Of a stretch of DNA of 64,000 bases, positions 54,344 through 63,340 are shown piece after piece. How positions within the stretch are numbered: the stretch's first letter is position 1; each line of letters begins with the position of its first letter. The notes under the pieces are model-generated. The model was given only the letters and a program-made list of their open reading frames with translations. It was not told where the DNA came from and did not search any database. The translations under genes and the position numbers were made by a program. Source of the stretch: Arcanobacterium wilhelmae (GTDB lineage: Bacteria > Actinomycetota > Actinomycetes > Actinomycetales > Actinomycetaceae); NCBI RefSeq assembly GCF_029632765.1, contig NZ_CP121247.1:744001-808000 (forward strand), read 5' to 3'.

Positions 54344-54382
54344 CGAAATAGCGTCAGCTATCTCAAAGCGAGTCATCGCAAG

Positions 54383-54455
54383 GCCCCGTTCGTCTAGCGG
54401 CCTAGGACGTCGCCCTCTCACGGCGGTAACACCGGTTCAAATCCGGTACGGGGTA
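54383..54455 (+). tRNA. tRNA-Glu (anticodon CTC), copy 1
   Basis: Acceptor stem GCCCCGT/ACGGGGT, anticodon loop CCTCTCA, T-loop GGTTCAAATCC. CCA is not encoded. Confidence 0.95.
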
Positions 54456-54493
54456 CGAATCAGAAGAGATTCTGGTTTACAACAAAATAATAG

Positions 54494-54566
54494 GCCCCGT
54501 TCGTCTAGCGGCCTAGGACGTCGCCCTCTCACGGCGGTAACACCGGTTCAAATCCGGTACGGGGTA
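54494..54566 (+). tRNA. tRNA-Glu (anticodon CTC), copy 2
   Basis: Identical to the copy 111 bp upstream; a tandem duplication. Confidence 0.95.
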
Positions 54567-54567
54567 C

Positions 54568-54609
54568 AAAAGGAAAGGATCCGATCTTTCGATCGGATCC
54601 TTTCCTTTT
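54568..54609 (+). terminator. bidirectional terminator after the tRNA cluster
   Basis: A perfect 19-bp stem (54568-54586 with 54591-54609), TTTC loop, ending in TTTT on the plus strand and on the minus strand. Confidence 0.88.
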
Positions 54610-54620
54610 ATTGCCGTCGA

Positions 54621-56015
54621 TCAGAACGAGCCGTCGATCTTGGTCTCAACCACGACCTTCTGGTTCACGAACTCCTTCAGGCCCCACTCGATTAGCTCGC
54701 GGCCGAAGCCGGAAAGCTTGGTGCCACCGAACGGTACATCCGCCTTCACGCCCGTGGGCTGGTTCCAGTACACCATGCCCGTATCGAGCTTGCGTGCCAC
54801 CTGAGCGAAACGATCCTTGTCGGACGTGAACACTGAACCACCCAGGCCGAATGGCGAGGAGTTGGCAACCTCAATAGCCTCGGCCTCATCCTTGACGCGG
54901 TAGAGCTGGGTGACCGGGCCGAAGAACTCCTCGCGGGAAGTCTCCGAGCCTGCAGGGATTTCGGTCATCAGGATCGGCGGGAAGAAGTTGCCTGTTTCCG
55001 GAACCTCGAAATCGAACTCTTCAACCTTCACGCCGTCGCGGGCCTTTGCCGCTTCAACCTGCTTCTTGAGCCCTTCAACGGCCGATGCAGAGGACAGCGG
55101 AGCGAGGGTGGTGGCCGGATCCATCGGATCGCCGAGCACGAACTTCTTTACTTCGTCGCGGTACACCTCGAGGAAACGATCGTAGAGCGAATCGACCACG
55201 ATCAGGCGCTTCGAGGAGCAGCATACCTGGCCGCCGTTCCAGTGGCGTCCGAATGCTGCCCACTTGGCGGCCTTCTCCACCTCGGCGTCGTCCAAAACGA
55301 TGAACGCATCAGCGCCGCCGAGCTCGAGCGTGGACTTCTTGACGTACTTCGATGCTGTCCCCGAAACGGCTGCGCCGGCCGGCTCGGAACCGGTCAGTGC
55401 CACGCCGCGCACGCGAGGATCCGAGAGGATCTGGTCGGTGGCATCGTGTGAGGCGAACACGTTGACGAGCAGGCCGTCTGGTGCGCCCGCCTCCTTGAAG
55501 AGCTCCTCCATCTTCAATGCAGACTGCGGAACGATCGATGCATGCTTGAGCACGATGGTGTTGCCTGCTGTGAACTGCGGTGCGCCGATACGGATCACCT
55601 GGTAATACGGGAAGTTCCACGGCTCGACAGCGTAGATCACTCCGAGCGGCTCAAAGTAGGCCTTCACCTCACCGTCGGCGAATCCCTTCGCAGGGATAAC
55701 CTCAGGCGCGAGGAGATCCTCGCCCTTCTCCACGTAGTACTCGAGCATGCCCACACACAGATCAACCTCGAGCTCTGCCTCGCCGATCAGCTTGCCCATC
55801 TCGGTTGTCAGCACCTTCGCGTACTCATGGCGCTCTGCCTTGAGAATCTCAGCCGCCTTGGCGAGCACCTTCACGCGCTCGGAAATCGGTCGATCCTTCC
55901 ACTCCTGGAAAGTCTCATCCGCCTTCGTGATCGCTGCTTCGACTTCCTCACGGGTAGCAGTGGGGAATTCCTTCTCAACCTTGCCGGTAAACGGGTTCGT
56001 GGTTGCGTATGCCAT
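54621..56015 (-). CDS. NAD(P)-dependent succinate-semialdehyde dehydrogenase-like aldehyde dehydrogenase
   Basis: 464 residues; GGAGAG precedes the ATG. The catalytic Glu is in KKSTLELGGADAF and the catalytic Cys in WNGGQVCCSSKRL. VEPWNFPYYQVIR and LTGSEPAGAAVSG bind the cofactor. The opening MAYATTNPFTGKVEKEF is typical of SSADH-type enzymes, which oxidise succinate semialdehyde to succinate. LELGGADAF is the SSADH spelling (often LELGGSDPF). Exact aldehyde and cofactor preference are unproven. Confidence 0.88.
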   Translation of the reverse strand: MAYATTNPFTGKVEKEFPTATREEVEAAITKADETFQEWKDRPISERVKVLAKAAEILKAERHEYAKVLTTEMGKLIGEAELEVDLCVGMLEYYVEKGEDLLAPEVIPAKGFADGEVKAYFEPLGVIYAVEPWNFPYYQVIRIGAPQFTAGNTIVLKHASIVPQSALKMEELFKEAGAPDGLLVNVFASHDATDQILSDPRVRGVALTGSEPAGAAVSGTASKYVKKSTLELGGADAFIVLDDAEVEKAAKWAAFGRHWNGGQVCCSSKRLIVVDSLYDRFLEVYRDEVKKFVLGDPMDPATTLAPLSSASAVEGLKKQVEAAKARDGVKVEEFDFEVPETGNFFPPILMTEIPAGSETSREEFFGPVTQLYRVKDEAEAIEVANSSPFGLGGSVFTSDKDRFAQVARKLDTGMVYWNQPTGVKADVPFGGTKLSGFGRELIEWGLKEFVNQKVVVETKIDGSF

Positions 56016-56154
56016 TTTCTCTCCTCAAATTTCGCGACGTTGCGTAGAAGAATGTTGTGACCGGCGTCATTGCCGGATTGAGACCAGTCTAACACCAATT
56101 TTGCATTATGTGGGCAGATAGTCCTACGTCCAGGGCGAACTTTAGTCCTAAAAA

Positions 56155-56186
56155 GTGGGTGCAGATGGCACGCCACCTGCACCCAC
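56155..56186 (-). terminator. rho-independent terminator after the M3 peptidase gene
   Basis: On the minus strand GTGGGTGCAG pairs with CTGCACCCAC (10 bp) and is followed by TTTTT. Confidence 0.8.
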
Positions 56187-56201
56187 ATGTGTCGAGCGAA
56201 G

Positions 56202-58205
56202 TTACGCCAATCCACGACGCTCCAACAGCGCCGCTGACGTCGGCTCGTGCCCGACCAGTGCCAGGAAGGAATCCATTACCGGACGTGACGATCCACGCGA
56301 GAGCAGTTCCTCGACGTAGCGCTGGCCAGCCTGACGGTTGAAACCACGATTCTCGCCTTGCTCGCCCCACCAGTGCTGTACCTCGGCAACCAAAACGTCT
56401 GCCCACAGGTACGAGTAGTAACCGGCGTCGTAGCCGCCCGAGAACGTGTGCGCAAAGTAGGCACTACGGTAGCGCGGGGGCACAAACTCGATCCCGTGCT
56501 TCGCCAGCGCCTCGAGTTCGAATGCTTCGACGTCGTCGGGAACCTGACCCGCCGAAATCCGGTGCCACTCCTGGTCCAGGAGCATCGCGGCCGTCAGCTC
56601 GGTGGTGGCGTAGTCCTCGCCGAACGTGCGCGCTGAAATCAGAGTGTCGATAAGCTCCTGGGGGAGCGGATCGCCTGTCTCGTAATGGCGCGCATAGCTG
56701 GCGAGAACCTGCGGATCCCACGCCCACATTTCGTTGAGCTGCGAGGGCATCTCCACAAAATCTCGAGGAACATTCGTGCCCGAGCGTCCGCGGTACGTGA
56801 CCTTCGAGAGGAGGCCGTGAAGCGCATGGCCGAATTCGTGGAACAGCGTGATCACGTTATCCCAGGTAAGCAATACTGGCTCGCCCGCCTTCGGTTGCGG
56901 GAAGTTCGTGTTGTTGAGGATCACGGGCTTCGTGCCGTCGTGGGCGGAGTTCACCATCACCGAATGCATCCACGCGCCGCCCTTCTTACCCGGGCGGCGG
57001 TAGTAATCCGCTTGGAACAAGCCGATCCCGTTGCCAGCTTCGTCCTTTACTTCCCACGTCTTCATCGTGGGGACGTAGCCGGCGATATCCTCACGCGGGG
57101 TAAAAGTGATCCCATACAGGCGCGACGCCGCAAAGAAAACACCCTTCTCCACCACGTTCTCGAGGAGGAAGTAGGGGCGCATCGCATCGTCGTCGAGGCC
57201 CAGCTCGGCGCGCAACTTCTCCGCGTAGAACGGCCAATCGGCTGCCGTGAACTCAGTTTCACCGTCCGCTTCGGCCATCGCACGCAACTTCTCGCCCTGA
57301 GAGCGCATAGCCGCCATGGCCTTTGAGGCGACCGAATCGAGCAAATCCATGATCTTTTCCGACGAGCCGGCCATCTCGCGTTGCGCCACCACCTCGGCGT
57401 GGTGAGGGAAGCCGAGGAGCGCGGCGCGCTCGGCGCGCAGGCCCACAATCTTCTTCACCAGTTCGCGCGTGTCCGACGCGGAATGCGAACCCAGGCCACG
57501 CGAGAGCGACGCCTCGTGAAGCTTGACGCGCGTCGCATGGCGCGCAAGAACCGCAAGCGGCGGCTGCGAGGTGAAGTTCGCGAGTGGAACGAGGTAAGTG
57601 CCGTCTTCCTGCTTCCACTCGGCCAGCTGTGCGGGTGACGCGCCCTCAAGCTCCTCAGCGCTCGCCACCGGCAGAGCATTATCCTCCATCGCCTGAACCA
57701 CACGGTGTCCGAACTCGATGCTTGCGCTGGTCAATTCGGAATCGATCGCGCGCAAGCGATCGGCGGCCGCACCTTCGAGTTCAATGCCGTGCATGCGAAA
57801 CGCTTTGAGCGTATCCGACATCCACGTGCGCACTTCTTCGCTTTCGCCGGAAACGTCGAGGGAGTTCAGGCGCTCGAACAGAGGCTTGTTCAAGTAGAAG
57901 GCAGCCTCGTGCTCGGTGAGCTTTGGCCCGAGCTCGGCTTCGATCGGTGCGTACGTCTCGCCACCCATCGACGAGAAGTAGGTGAAGATGATCGAACAGA
58001 TCCGGTCGGTTTCACGGCCGGCATCCTCAATTGCCTCGAGGGTGTTGGCGACCGTGGGAGGTTCGGTGTTCGCAGCGATCGCTTCCCATGCCTCGCGCTC
58101 GGCTACCATGGCGGCCTCCATCGCGGGGAGGAAATCTTGCGGCGTGTAGGACGTCCAGTCCGGGACGCCATAGGGCAATGTTGACGGTGTCAGTAATGTG
58201 TTCAT
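56202..58205 (-). CDS. M3-family oligopeptidase (Dcp/OpdA-like)
   Basis: 667 residues from the ATG at 58205 (MNTLLTPSTLPYGVPDW). The zinc motif is TLFHEFGHALHGLL (HExxH, ~residue 460) with the third Glu in FVEMPSQLNEMWAW. RSGTNVPRDFVE and the C-terminal Y-R-S-A-Y-F-A-H-T-F / Y-D-A-G-Y-Y-S-Y-L-W segments match Dcp/oligopeptidase A. The cytoplasmic enzyme degrades short peptides. TAGAAT lies 7 nt before the ATG, so the transcript is probably leaderless. Confidence 0.94.
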   Translation of the reverse strand: MNTLLTPSTLPYGVPDWTSYTPQDFLPAMEAAMVAEREAWEAIAANTEPPTVANTLEAIEDAGRETDRICSIIFTYFSSMGGETYAPIEAELGPKLTEHEAAFYLNKPLFERLNSLDVSGESEEVRTWMSDTLKAFRMHGIELEGAAADRLRAIDSELTSASIEFGHRVVQAMEDNALPVASAEELEGASPAQLAEWKQEDGTYLVPLANFTSQPPLAVLARHATRVKLHEASLSRGLGSHSASDTRELVKKIVGLRAERAALLGFPHHAEVVAQREMAGSSEKIMDLLDSVASKAMAAMRSQGEKLRAMAEADGETEFTAADWPFYAEKLRAELGLDDDAMRPYFLLENVVEKGVFFAASRLYGITFTPREDIAGYVPTMKTWEVKDEAGNGIGLFQADYYRRPGKKGGAWMHSVMVNSAHDGTKPVILNNTNFPQPKAGEPVLLTWDNVITLFHEFGHALHGLLSKVTYRGRSGTNVPRDFVEMPSQLNEMWAWDPQVLASYARHYETGDPLPQELIDTLISARTFGEDYATTELTAAMLLDQEWHRISAGQVPDDVEAFELEALAKHGIEFVPPRYRSAYFAHTFSGGYDAGYYSYLWADVLVAEVQHWWGEQGENRGFNRQAGQRYVEELLSRGSSRPVMDSFLALVGHEPTSAALLERRGLA

Positions 58206-58212
58206 AGGCGCC

Positions 58213-58218
58213 ATTCTA
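58213..58218 (-). promoter_or_regulatory. -10 box of the leaderless M3 peptidase gene
   Basis: Minus-strand TAGAAT, 7 nt, ATG at 58205. Confidence 0.5.
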
Positions 58219-58329
58219 CCCGTGGCTACTGGCTCCGGCTTCGGCGCAAGTTCGCTACGAGCACGACGCTTGATCCGCCCGTACGAGCCGCGCCTGGCGC
58301 AAATAGGTCTCGAACGGCGCCTGTTACAG

Positions 58330-59463
58330 TCAGCTCAGCAAGTCGAGCAACGGGACGGCCGCTTTGGACCAGGTCCACTCCTGTTCGACCCATTCGCGCC
58401 CGCGAGAGCCCATAGCTGCCGCGCGCGCAGGTTCCTCAAGCAAGTATTCGATCGCTGCCGCGACGGCGTCGGCGCTCCGACCGTTCGTGACGATGCCGGT
58501 TTCGCCGTCGAGAACGGCTTCCGGTGCGCCGCCAGAATCCCCGGCGACGACGGGGCGGCCGGCTGCGTACGCTTCGAGATAGACGATCCCTAGCCCCTCG
58601 ATGTCGAGTCCTCCGCCGCGCGTGCGTGCCGGCATGGCGAAAATATCAGCCATCGAGTAGTGGGCGGGAAGCTCGCTGAAGGGTACTTCGCCGGTGAAGA
58701 CGATGTCTGCCGACGCCGTGCTCGCCGCGGCTCGCGCGCGTAACTTCTCACCGTAGGGCCCCTTGCCCACAATAACGAGTTTCGTCCCGGGGAAACGAGC
58801 GGTGACGCGCGGCCACGCGTCGATCAAGGTATCTTGCCCTTTGCGCTCCACGAGACGCGAGATACAGGCGACGATGGAGGTGCCAGGAGTGATTCCGTAG
58901 CGGGCACGAAGAGTTTGGCGTCCGGCGTCGTCGAATGCGAAGATTGCAGGATCAATGGCGCCGTGGAGTTGGACGACTGGCGTGTCGCCAATGAAAGGTG
59001 CCAGTCGGCGCAAAGTGGCGTTCGTCAGGTAGGTGACGACGTCGGCGTCGGCGAAGACTTTCCGCAGGGTCTGCCGCGAACCAGGGAGCATCGACCAGCC
59101 GATCTCGTGGCCGTGGGTGGTGGAAATGATGCGCCTAGCGCCGGCGGCTCGCGCAGCGTTGGCCATGATGCCGAGCGGCGCGGCCGCGCCGAACCAAACA
59201 TTTTCCACCGCGTGCTCGCGGATCAGCTGTTGCATCTCGCGGCGAACCCCCGGCGTGGGGAGCATTGTGGTGCCGGGATACCTCACGACCTGGTAGGGGA
59301 GTGTGGCGTCGTACTCCAGGGCGCTTTGCGCCCCCGACGGCGGTGTTGAAGCGTAGACCACCAGCTGGAGTGGATCGATTTGGGTTGCGAATCCTTCGAG
59401 GAATGTTTGGATCCCGCCGGCGCGCGGTGGGAAATCGTTGGTGACAAGGAGGGTTTTCTTCAC
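58330..59463 (-). CDS. GT4 glycosyltransferase, PimB-like phosphatidylinositol mannoside mannosyltransferase
   Basis: 377 residues from the GTG at 59463, which overlaps the stop of the upstream regulator (GTGA). A longer open frame has no support. LLVTNDFPPRAGGIQTFLEG is the PimB'-type opening, with THGHEIGWSM for the donor site. ISRLVERKGQDTLIDAW, FTGEVPFSELPAHYSMADIF and EGLGIVYLEAYAAGRPVVAG (the E-x7-E motif) follow. PimB' adds the second mannose to PI-mannoside on the cytoplasmic face. In non-mycolate actinobacteria the product may be a related glycolipid or lipomannan anchor. Confidence 0.82.
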   Translation of the reverse strand: MKKTLLVTNDFPPRAGGIQTFLEGFATQIDPLQLVVYASTPPSGAQSALEYDATLPYQVVRYPGTTMLPTPGVRREMQQLIREHAVENVWFGAAAPLGIMANAARAAGARRIISTTHGHEIGWSMLPGSRQTLRKVFADADVVTYLTNATLRRLAPFIGDTPVVQLHGAIDPAIFAFDDAGRQTLRARYGITPGTSIVACISRLVERKGQDTLIDAWPRVTARFPGTKLVIVGKGPYGEKLRARAAASTASADIVFTGEVPFSELPAHYSMADIFAMPARTRGGGLDIEGLGIVYLEAYAAGRPVVAGDSGGAPEAVLDGETGIVTNGRSADAVAAAIEYLLEEPARAAAMGSRGREWVEQEWTWSKAAVPLLDLLS

Positions 59464-60191
59464 GAGACGGCCTCGGAACGCGCCAGGATTTGTGTCAGAC
59501 GGTTTGCGGCACTGACGACAGCGCCTGCGTGCAACCGGCCGGGCTGCTGGCCCATGCGCTCGATCGGGCCAGAGATTGAGACGGCGGCGATCACGTTTCC
59601 GTTTGGGGAGCGCACGGGTGCCGAGATGGAGGCGACGCCGGGTTCGCGTTCGCCGACGGACTGTGCCCATCCGCGACGGCGGACGGCAGACAGGACAGTC
59701 GCGGTGAACTTTGCGCCGTTGAGGCCCTGGTGGAGTTGCTCGGGATCTTCCCATGCGAGGAGGACCTGTGCCGCAGATCCGGCATACATTGAGAGCGTGG
59801 CGCCGACTGGGATCGAATCGCGTAGCCCCATCGAGTGTTCGGCGCTGGCGACGCACACGCGCATATCGCCCTGGCGCTTGTACAATTGTGCGGATTCGCC
59901 GGTGTGATCGCGTAGCGCGACGAGAATGGGGTTCGCGGCGGCGAGAAGGTGATCTTCGCCCGCGGCTTTGGAAAGTTCGGCCAGGCGCGGCCCAAGCACG
60001 AACGAGCCGGAGGAGTCGCGAGCAACGAGCCGGTGGTATTCGAGTGCGACGGCGAGGCGGTGCACGGTTGGGCGGGCGAGAGCGGTTGCGCTCACGAGGC
60101 CTGCGAGGGTGAGCGGGCCATTTTCGAGGGCGGTGAGAACTGCGGCTGCCTTGTCGAGAACGCCGACGCCGCTTCCTTCAGTGTTTTCCAT
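59460..60191 (-). CDS. IclR-family transcriptional regulator, LtbR/NdgR-like
   Basis: 243 residues from the ATG at 60191 (MENTEGSGVGVLDKAAAVL). The winged helix is TLAGLVSATALARPTVHRLA followed by YHRLVARDSSGSFVLGPRL. The C-terminal IclR effector domain has SVGEREPGVASISAPVR. The spelling SGVGVLDKA and the tail closely resemble LtbR/NdgR, which control leuCD and trp/leu genes in actinobacteria. leuCD normally lies next to this regulator and murA, but is absent here. The gene overlaps pimB by 4 nt. Confidence 0.85.
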   Translation of the reverse strand: MENTEGSGVGVLDKAAAVLTALENGPLTLAGLVSATALARPTVHRLAVALEYHRLVARDSSGSFVLGPRLAELSKAAGEDHLLAAANPILVALRDHTGESAQLYKRQGDMRVCVASAEHSMGLRDSIPVGATLSMYAGSAAQVLLAWEDPEQLHQGLNGAKFTATVLSAVRRRGWAQSVGEREPGVASISAPVRSPNGNVIAAVSISGPIERMGQQPGRLHAGAVVSAANRLTQILARSEAVS

Positions 60192-60358
60192 GAGTCGATA
60201 TTGCCATCTCATCTGTCGAGATGCAACATTCCATATGTTGGCGATTTTGGGTGGTTGCGTGGTGCCACCGCAGGGGAGTTATTCCCTCGGCGCACCCACT
60301 CCTTCTGATGAGCGATTGTGTAATAAACTGTGTGCGTTGAACTGACAAGGAGATGTGA

Positions 60359-61678
60359 ATGTCGGGTGTACTGAAAGTTACGGGCGGCACGCCGCTCAAT
60401 GGAGAGATCACCGTTCGAGGTGCGAAGAATTTCGTGTCGAAGGCGATGGTTGCCGCTCTGCTCACGGAAGAGACGTCTGTTCTGAAGAACGTTCCTCAGA
60501 TCCGCGATGTGGACGTGGTTTCCGATCTCCTCCGTGCTCACGGTGCCGAGGTTAACTACGATCAGGAAGCTGGCACTGTCACTATTACGCCGGGCAAGAT
60601 CCACCTTCCTGATCCGATGGAAGTCGATCGCCTCGCCGGCTCGTCTCGTATTCCAATTCTTTTCGCCGGCCCCCTCCTTCACGCGCTTGGAGAGGCCTTC
60701 ATTCCAGACCTTGGCGGGTGCCACATTGGAGATCGTCCGGTTGATTTCCACCTTGCGGTCCTCGAAGATTTCGGCGCAAAGCGTGATCCTCAGGCTCTCG
60801 GCCTCCATCTACTTGCGCCGTCGGGTCTCAAGGCGAAGAAGGTTCACCTGCCGTACCCATCTGTGGGTGCTACGGAGCAGACCTTGATGGCGGCTGTGCG
60901 GGCCGAGGGAATCACCGAGCTTTCCGGTGCGGCGGTTGAGCCTGAGATTATGGATCTGATCGCAGTTCTGCAGAAGATGGGTGCGCTCATTACGGTGGAT
61001 ACGGATCGCACGATCCACATCGAGGGTGTGTCTACCCTCCGTGGCTACACACACACCGCTCTTGCTGATCGTATTGAAGCTGGTTCGTGGGCTGTAGCAG
61101 CGCTCGCTACCCATGGCGATATCACCGTTCGTGGCGCCGAGCAGGCTCCGATGATGAACTTCCTCAACGTCTACCGCAAGATCGGTGGCGAGTTCGAGGT
61201 GCTCGACGACGGCATCCGATTCTGGCATCCGGGTGGTGAGCTCAATTCCGCAGCACTCGAAACCGACGTGCATCCCGGCTTCATGACCGACTGGCAGCAG
61301 CCCATGGTTGTCGCTCTCACACAGGCGACTGGCGTATCAATCGTTCACGAGACGGTGTACGAGAACCGTTTCGGATTCACCGAAGCACTCAACAAAATGG
61401 GTGCGCACATTCAGGTGTATCGAGAGTGCCTCGGCGGTAAACGTTGCCGCTTCGGGGTGTCGAACTTTTACCACTCGGCGGTCATCCAAGGGCCAACTCC
61501 GCTTGCGGCGGCCGATATCACGGTTCCTGATCTTCGCGGCGGATTCTCGCACCTCATCGCTGCGCTCGCGGCGGAGGGTACCTCTCACGTGTCCGGTATC
61601 GACATCATCAACCGTGGCTATGAGCACTTTATGAAGAAACTGGAGGCTCTGAGCGCCAACGTTGAACGCGTGGAGTGA
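60359..61678 (+). CDS. murA: UDP-N-acetylglucosamine 1-carboxyvinyltransferase
   Basis: 439 residues; AAGGAGATGTGA precedes the ATG. Key residues are Lys-Asn in VRGAKNFVSKAMVAALL and the PEP-binding Cys in LGGCHIGDRPVDFHL (~122), so the enzyme should be fosfomycin-sensitive (actinobacteria with Asp here are resistant). HPGFMTDWQQPMVV is the conserved closing-loop region. It performs the first committed step of peptidoglycan synthesis. plsC follows after 3 nt. Confidence 0.96.
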   Translation: MSGVLKVTGGTPLNGEITVRGAKNFVSKAMVAALLTEETSVLKNVPQIRDVDVVSDLLRAHGAEVNYDQEAGTVTITPGKIHLPDPMEVDRLAGSSRIPILFAGPLLHALGEAFIPDLGGCHIGDRPVDFHLAVLEDFGAKRDPQALGLHLLAPSGLKAKKVHLPYPSVGATEQTLMAAVRAEGITELSGAAVEPEIMDLIAVLQKMGALITVDTDRTIHIEGVSTLRGYTHTALADRIEAGSWAVAALATHGDITVRGAEQAPMMNFLNVYRKIGGEFEVLDDGIRFWHPGGELNSAALETDVHPGFMTDWQQPMVVALTQATGVSIVHETVYENRFGFTEALNKMGAHIQVYRECLGGKRCRFGVSNFYHSAVIQGPTPLAAADITVPDLRGGFSHLIAALAAEGTSHVSGIDIINRGYEHFMKKLEALSANVERVE

Positions 61679-61681
61679 TCC

Positions 61682-62500
61682 ATGGGCTTCTTCACTGTGC
61701 CAACAGATGCTCCCTGGATCATGCATCTTGCGGTGCCGGTGGCACGCGTCCTGCGTGCAATCGTCACCCGGCCCACAGTAGTTGGAATTGAAAAAATCCC
61801 TGCGAGCGGCCCTGTTATCATTGCGCCTAACCACACGGATTATTTCGACATCATTTTGATGGGTCTCGCTGTGGTCGAGGCTGGTCGTACGCCTATCTGG
61901 GTGAGCGCGGATCAGTACTTTAAGATCCCGGTTTTCCGTTCGATCCTCAAGGCTGTCAACACGGTTCCGGTGTACCGTTCAACCGGGCACGCGGGCGATG
62001 CGATGGCCGGTATGAAGAAGGCCCTCGAGCAAGGCGGATGCCTCGTTGTTTTCCCCGAGGGAATGATGAGCGTGGATCCGCAAAAGTGGCCGATCACCGG
62101 GAAAACGGGAATCGCTCGCCTGAGCGCCATGGTTCCCGGCACCACGATCCTGCCTGCAGCACAGTGGGGGACGGAACGGATCCTTGAGCCGTGGAGCCTC
62201 AAACTGAGCTGGAAGTGGTTGCGTTCGCCGTCGACGGTCGTGATCGGTGATCCGGTCAATCTCGGGCTGACGGAGGATTCTCCACACGGTGAGGTCAAGG
62301 CTGCAACCGAGCGGCTGATGAAGGCGATCGAAAAACTCCTCGTTCCGCTACGTCAAGCAAATCCGCTGGGCTTTACAACTGAGCCGCGCGATGTGCGCTG
62401 GGATAAGAAGCGCGACGGCGATCCCCACACGGCAACGGCCGGAACGGACGGGCTACGCGAAGAACTGGCACCGTTTGAACATCCGGTTCGACCAAAGTAA
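61682..62500 (+). CDS. plsC: 1-acyl-sn-glycerol-3-phosphate acyltransferase
   Basis: 272 residues. Motif I is APNHTDYFDIILMG (H-x4-D, ~59). Motif II/III are PVYRSTG and VVFPEGMMS (FPEG), and motif IV is LPAAQWGTERI. The enzyme makes phosphatidic acid from lysophosphatidate at the membrane. The last ~35 residues are charged and variable. The murA-plsC pair is conserved in actinobacteria, usually followed by gpsA and ddl. gpsA is missing at this place. Confidence 0.92.
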   Translation: MGFFTVPTDAPWIMHLAVPVARVLRAIVTRPTVVGIEKIPASGPVIIAPNHTDYFDIILMGLAVVEAGRTPIWVSADQYFKIPVFRSILKAVNTVPVYRSTGHAGDAMAGMKKALEQGGCLVVFPEGMMSVDPQKWPITGKTGIARLSAMVPGTTILPAAQWGTERILEPWSLKLSWKWLRSPSTVVIGDPVNLGLTEDSPHGEVKAATERLMKAIEKLLVPLRQANPLGFTTEPRDVRWDKKRDGDPHTATAGTDGLREELAPFEHPVRPK

Positions 62501-62549
62501 GCCGCGCACCGGCCTCGGGAGACCCGGCGCCGGGCGAGGATCAGGCGAA

Positions 62550-62586
62550 AGTGTGGGAGGGAAGCGAGTCGCTTCCCTCCCACACT
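62550..62586. terminator. bidirectional terminator between plsC and lipoprotein genes
   Basis: An 18-nt inverted repeat (62550-62567 with 62569-62586) forms a stem with a tight loop between convergent genes. Confidence 0.7.
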
Positions 62587-62592
62587 GGCGTT

Positions 62593-63240
62593 TTAGCGCG
62601 CCACGTCGATCACGAGACGCGCAGGATCGTCCATCCAGGTCACTTTGTAGGGGCGCGCCTTATCAGATCCGATATAAATCTGGTGTGATCCCTCGAACCC
62701 GCCATTGACCTTCACCTCAGTAATGACCGAGCCTGCCGGCGGCACTGCCTTGAGCTCCTCCACGTGCTCCAGGGGGCCGGGGTAGCGAATCCCGTAGCCG
62801 AATACCTCCAAAATGATGTCTCCGCGCAGGTCGACAGGGAATCCGGAGCCCTCCTCCGTGGCTTCCTTCGTCCAGCCAGCGTTCCACTGGACGGGCGCTT
62901 TCGCCTTTGAATACTCGATCACGACGCGGTCGTAGCCTTTATCGGGATGGGACCCCATGCGTACCTTCACCGGCAGCGCCTGTGCCGAGAGGTCTTTAAT
63001 ATTCACTGAATGGCTTTCGCCCGTAGTAAACCCTTCGAGGGTGGGGGCAGGACTGCTCTGTGCGGGAGCGCTCGAAGTCGCGGCTTGCGCGGCATCTGGA
63101 GCCGACGACGAAGCGGCCTGTTGCGCTTGATCGGATTGCGAGCCGGCCGGTGCTGCCGACGTTGGCGTGCTGGTTGCTGTCGAGCTGCAACCAGCGAGCG
63201 TCAGGGCGGCGATGGCCCCAATGGCCCAAATGTTCTTCAT
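62593..63240 (-). CDS. lipoprotein with AMIN-like domain
   Basis: 215 residues from the ATG at 63240 (AAGGAGGAGC upstream). The signal peptide ends in the lipobox LTLAGC, so Cys ~18 is lipid-modified. A Ser/Ala/Pro/Gln-rich linker of ~50 residues follows. The globular part has VKVRMGSHPDKGYDRVVIEY, FGYGIRYP and a final PARLVIDVAR, typical of actinobacterial AMIN-like domains. Such domains often bind cell-wall polymers. The gene sits where gpsA would be expected between plsC and ddl, on the opposite strand. Confidence 0.82.
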   Translation of the reverse strand: MKNIWAIGAIAALTLAGCSSTATSTPTSAAPAGSQSDQAQQAASSSAPDAAQAATSSAPAQSSPAPTLEGFTTGESHSVNIKDLSAQALPVKVRMGSHPDKGYDRVVIEYSKAKAPVQWNAGWTKEATEEGSGFPVDLRGDIILEVFGYGIRYPGPLEHVEELKAVPPAGSVITEVKVNGGFEGSHQIYIGSDKARPYKVTWMDDPARLVIDVAR

Positions 63241-63328
63241 ATGCTCCTCCTTCTCGGGTGTGGTCCATCCCACTCTATCGCGTCGGTGAAGCTCAGAGCG
63301 CTTCAACGTGATCAGCAATGGCCGGCGG

Positions 63329-63334
63329 TAGAAT
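63329..63334 (+). promoter_or_regulatory. -10 box of leaderless ddl
   Basis: TAGAAT, 6 nt, ATG at 63341. Confidence 0.55.
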
Positions 63335-63340
63335 GCTTGC

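Noticed and set aside
54383..54566. Mobile duplication involving tRNA-Glu
   Set aside because: Only the tRNA itself is duplicated in tandem; there are no terminal repeats or transposase, so simple tandem duplication is enough.
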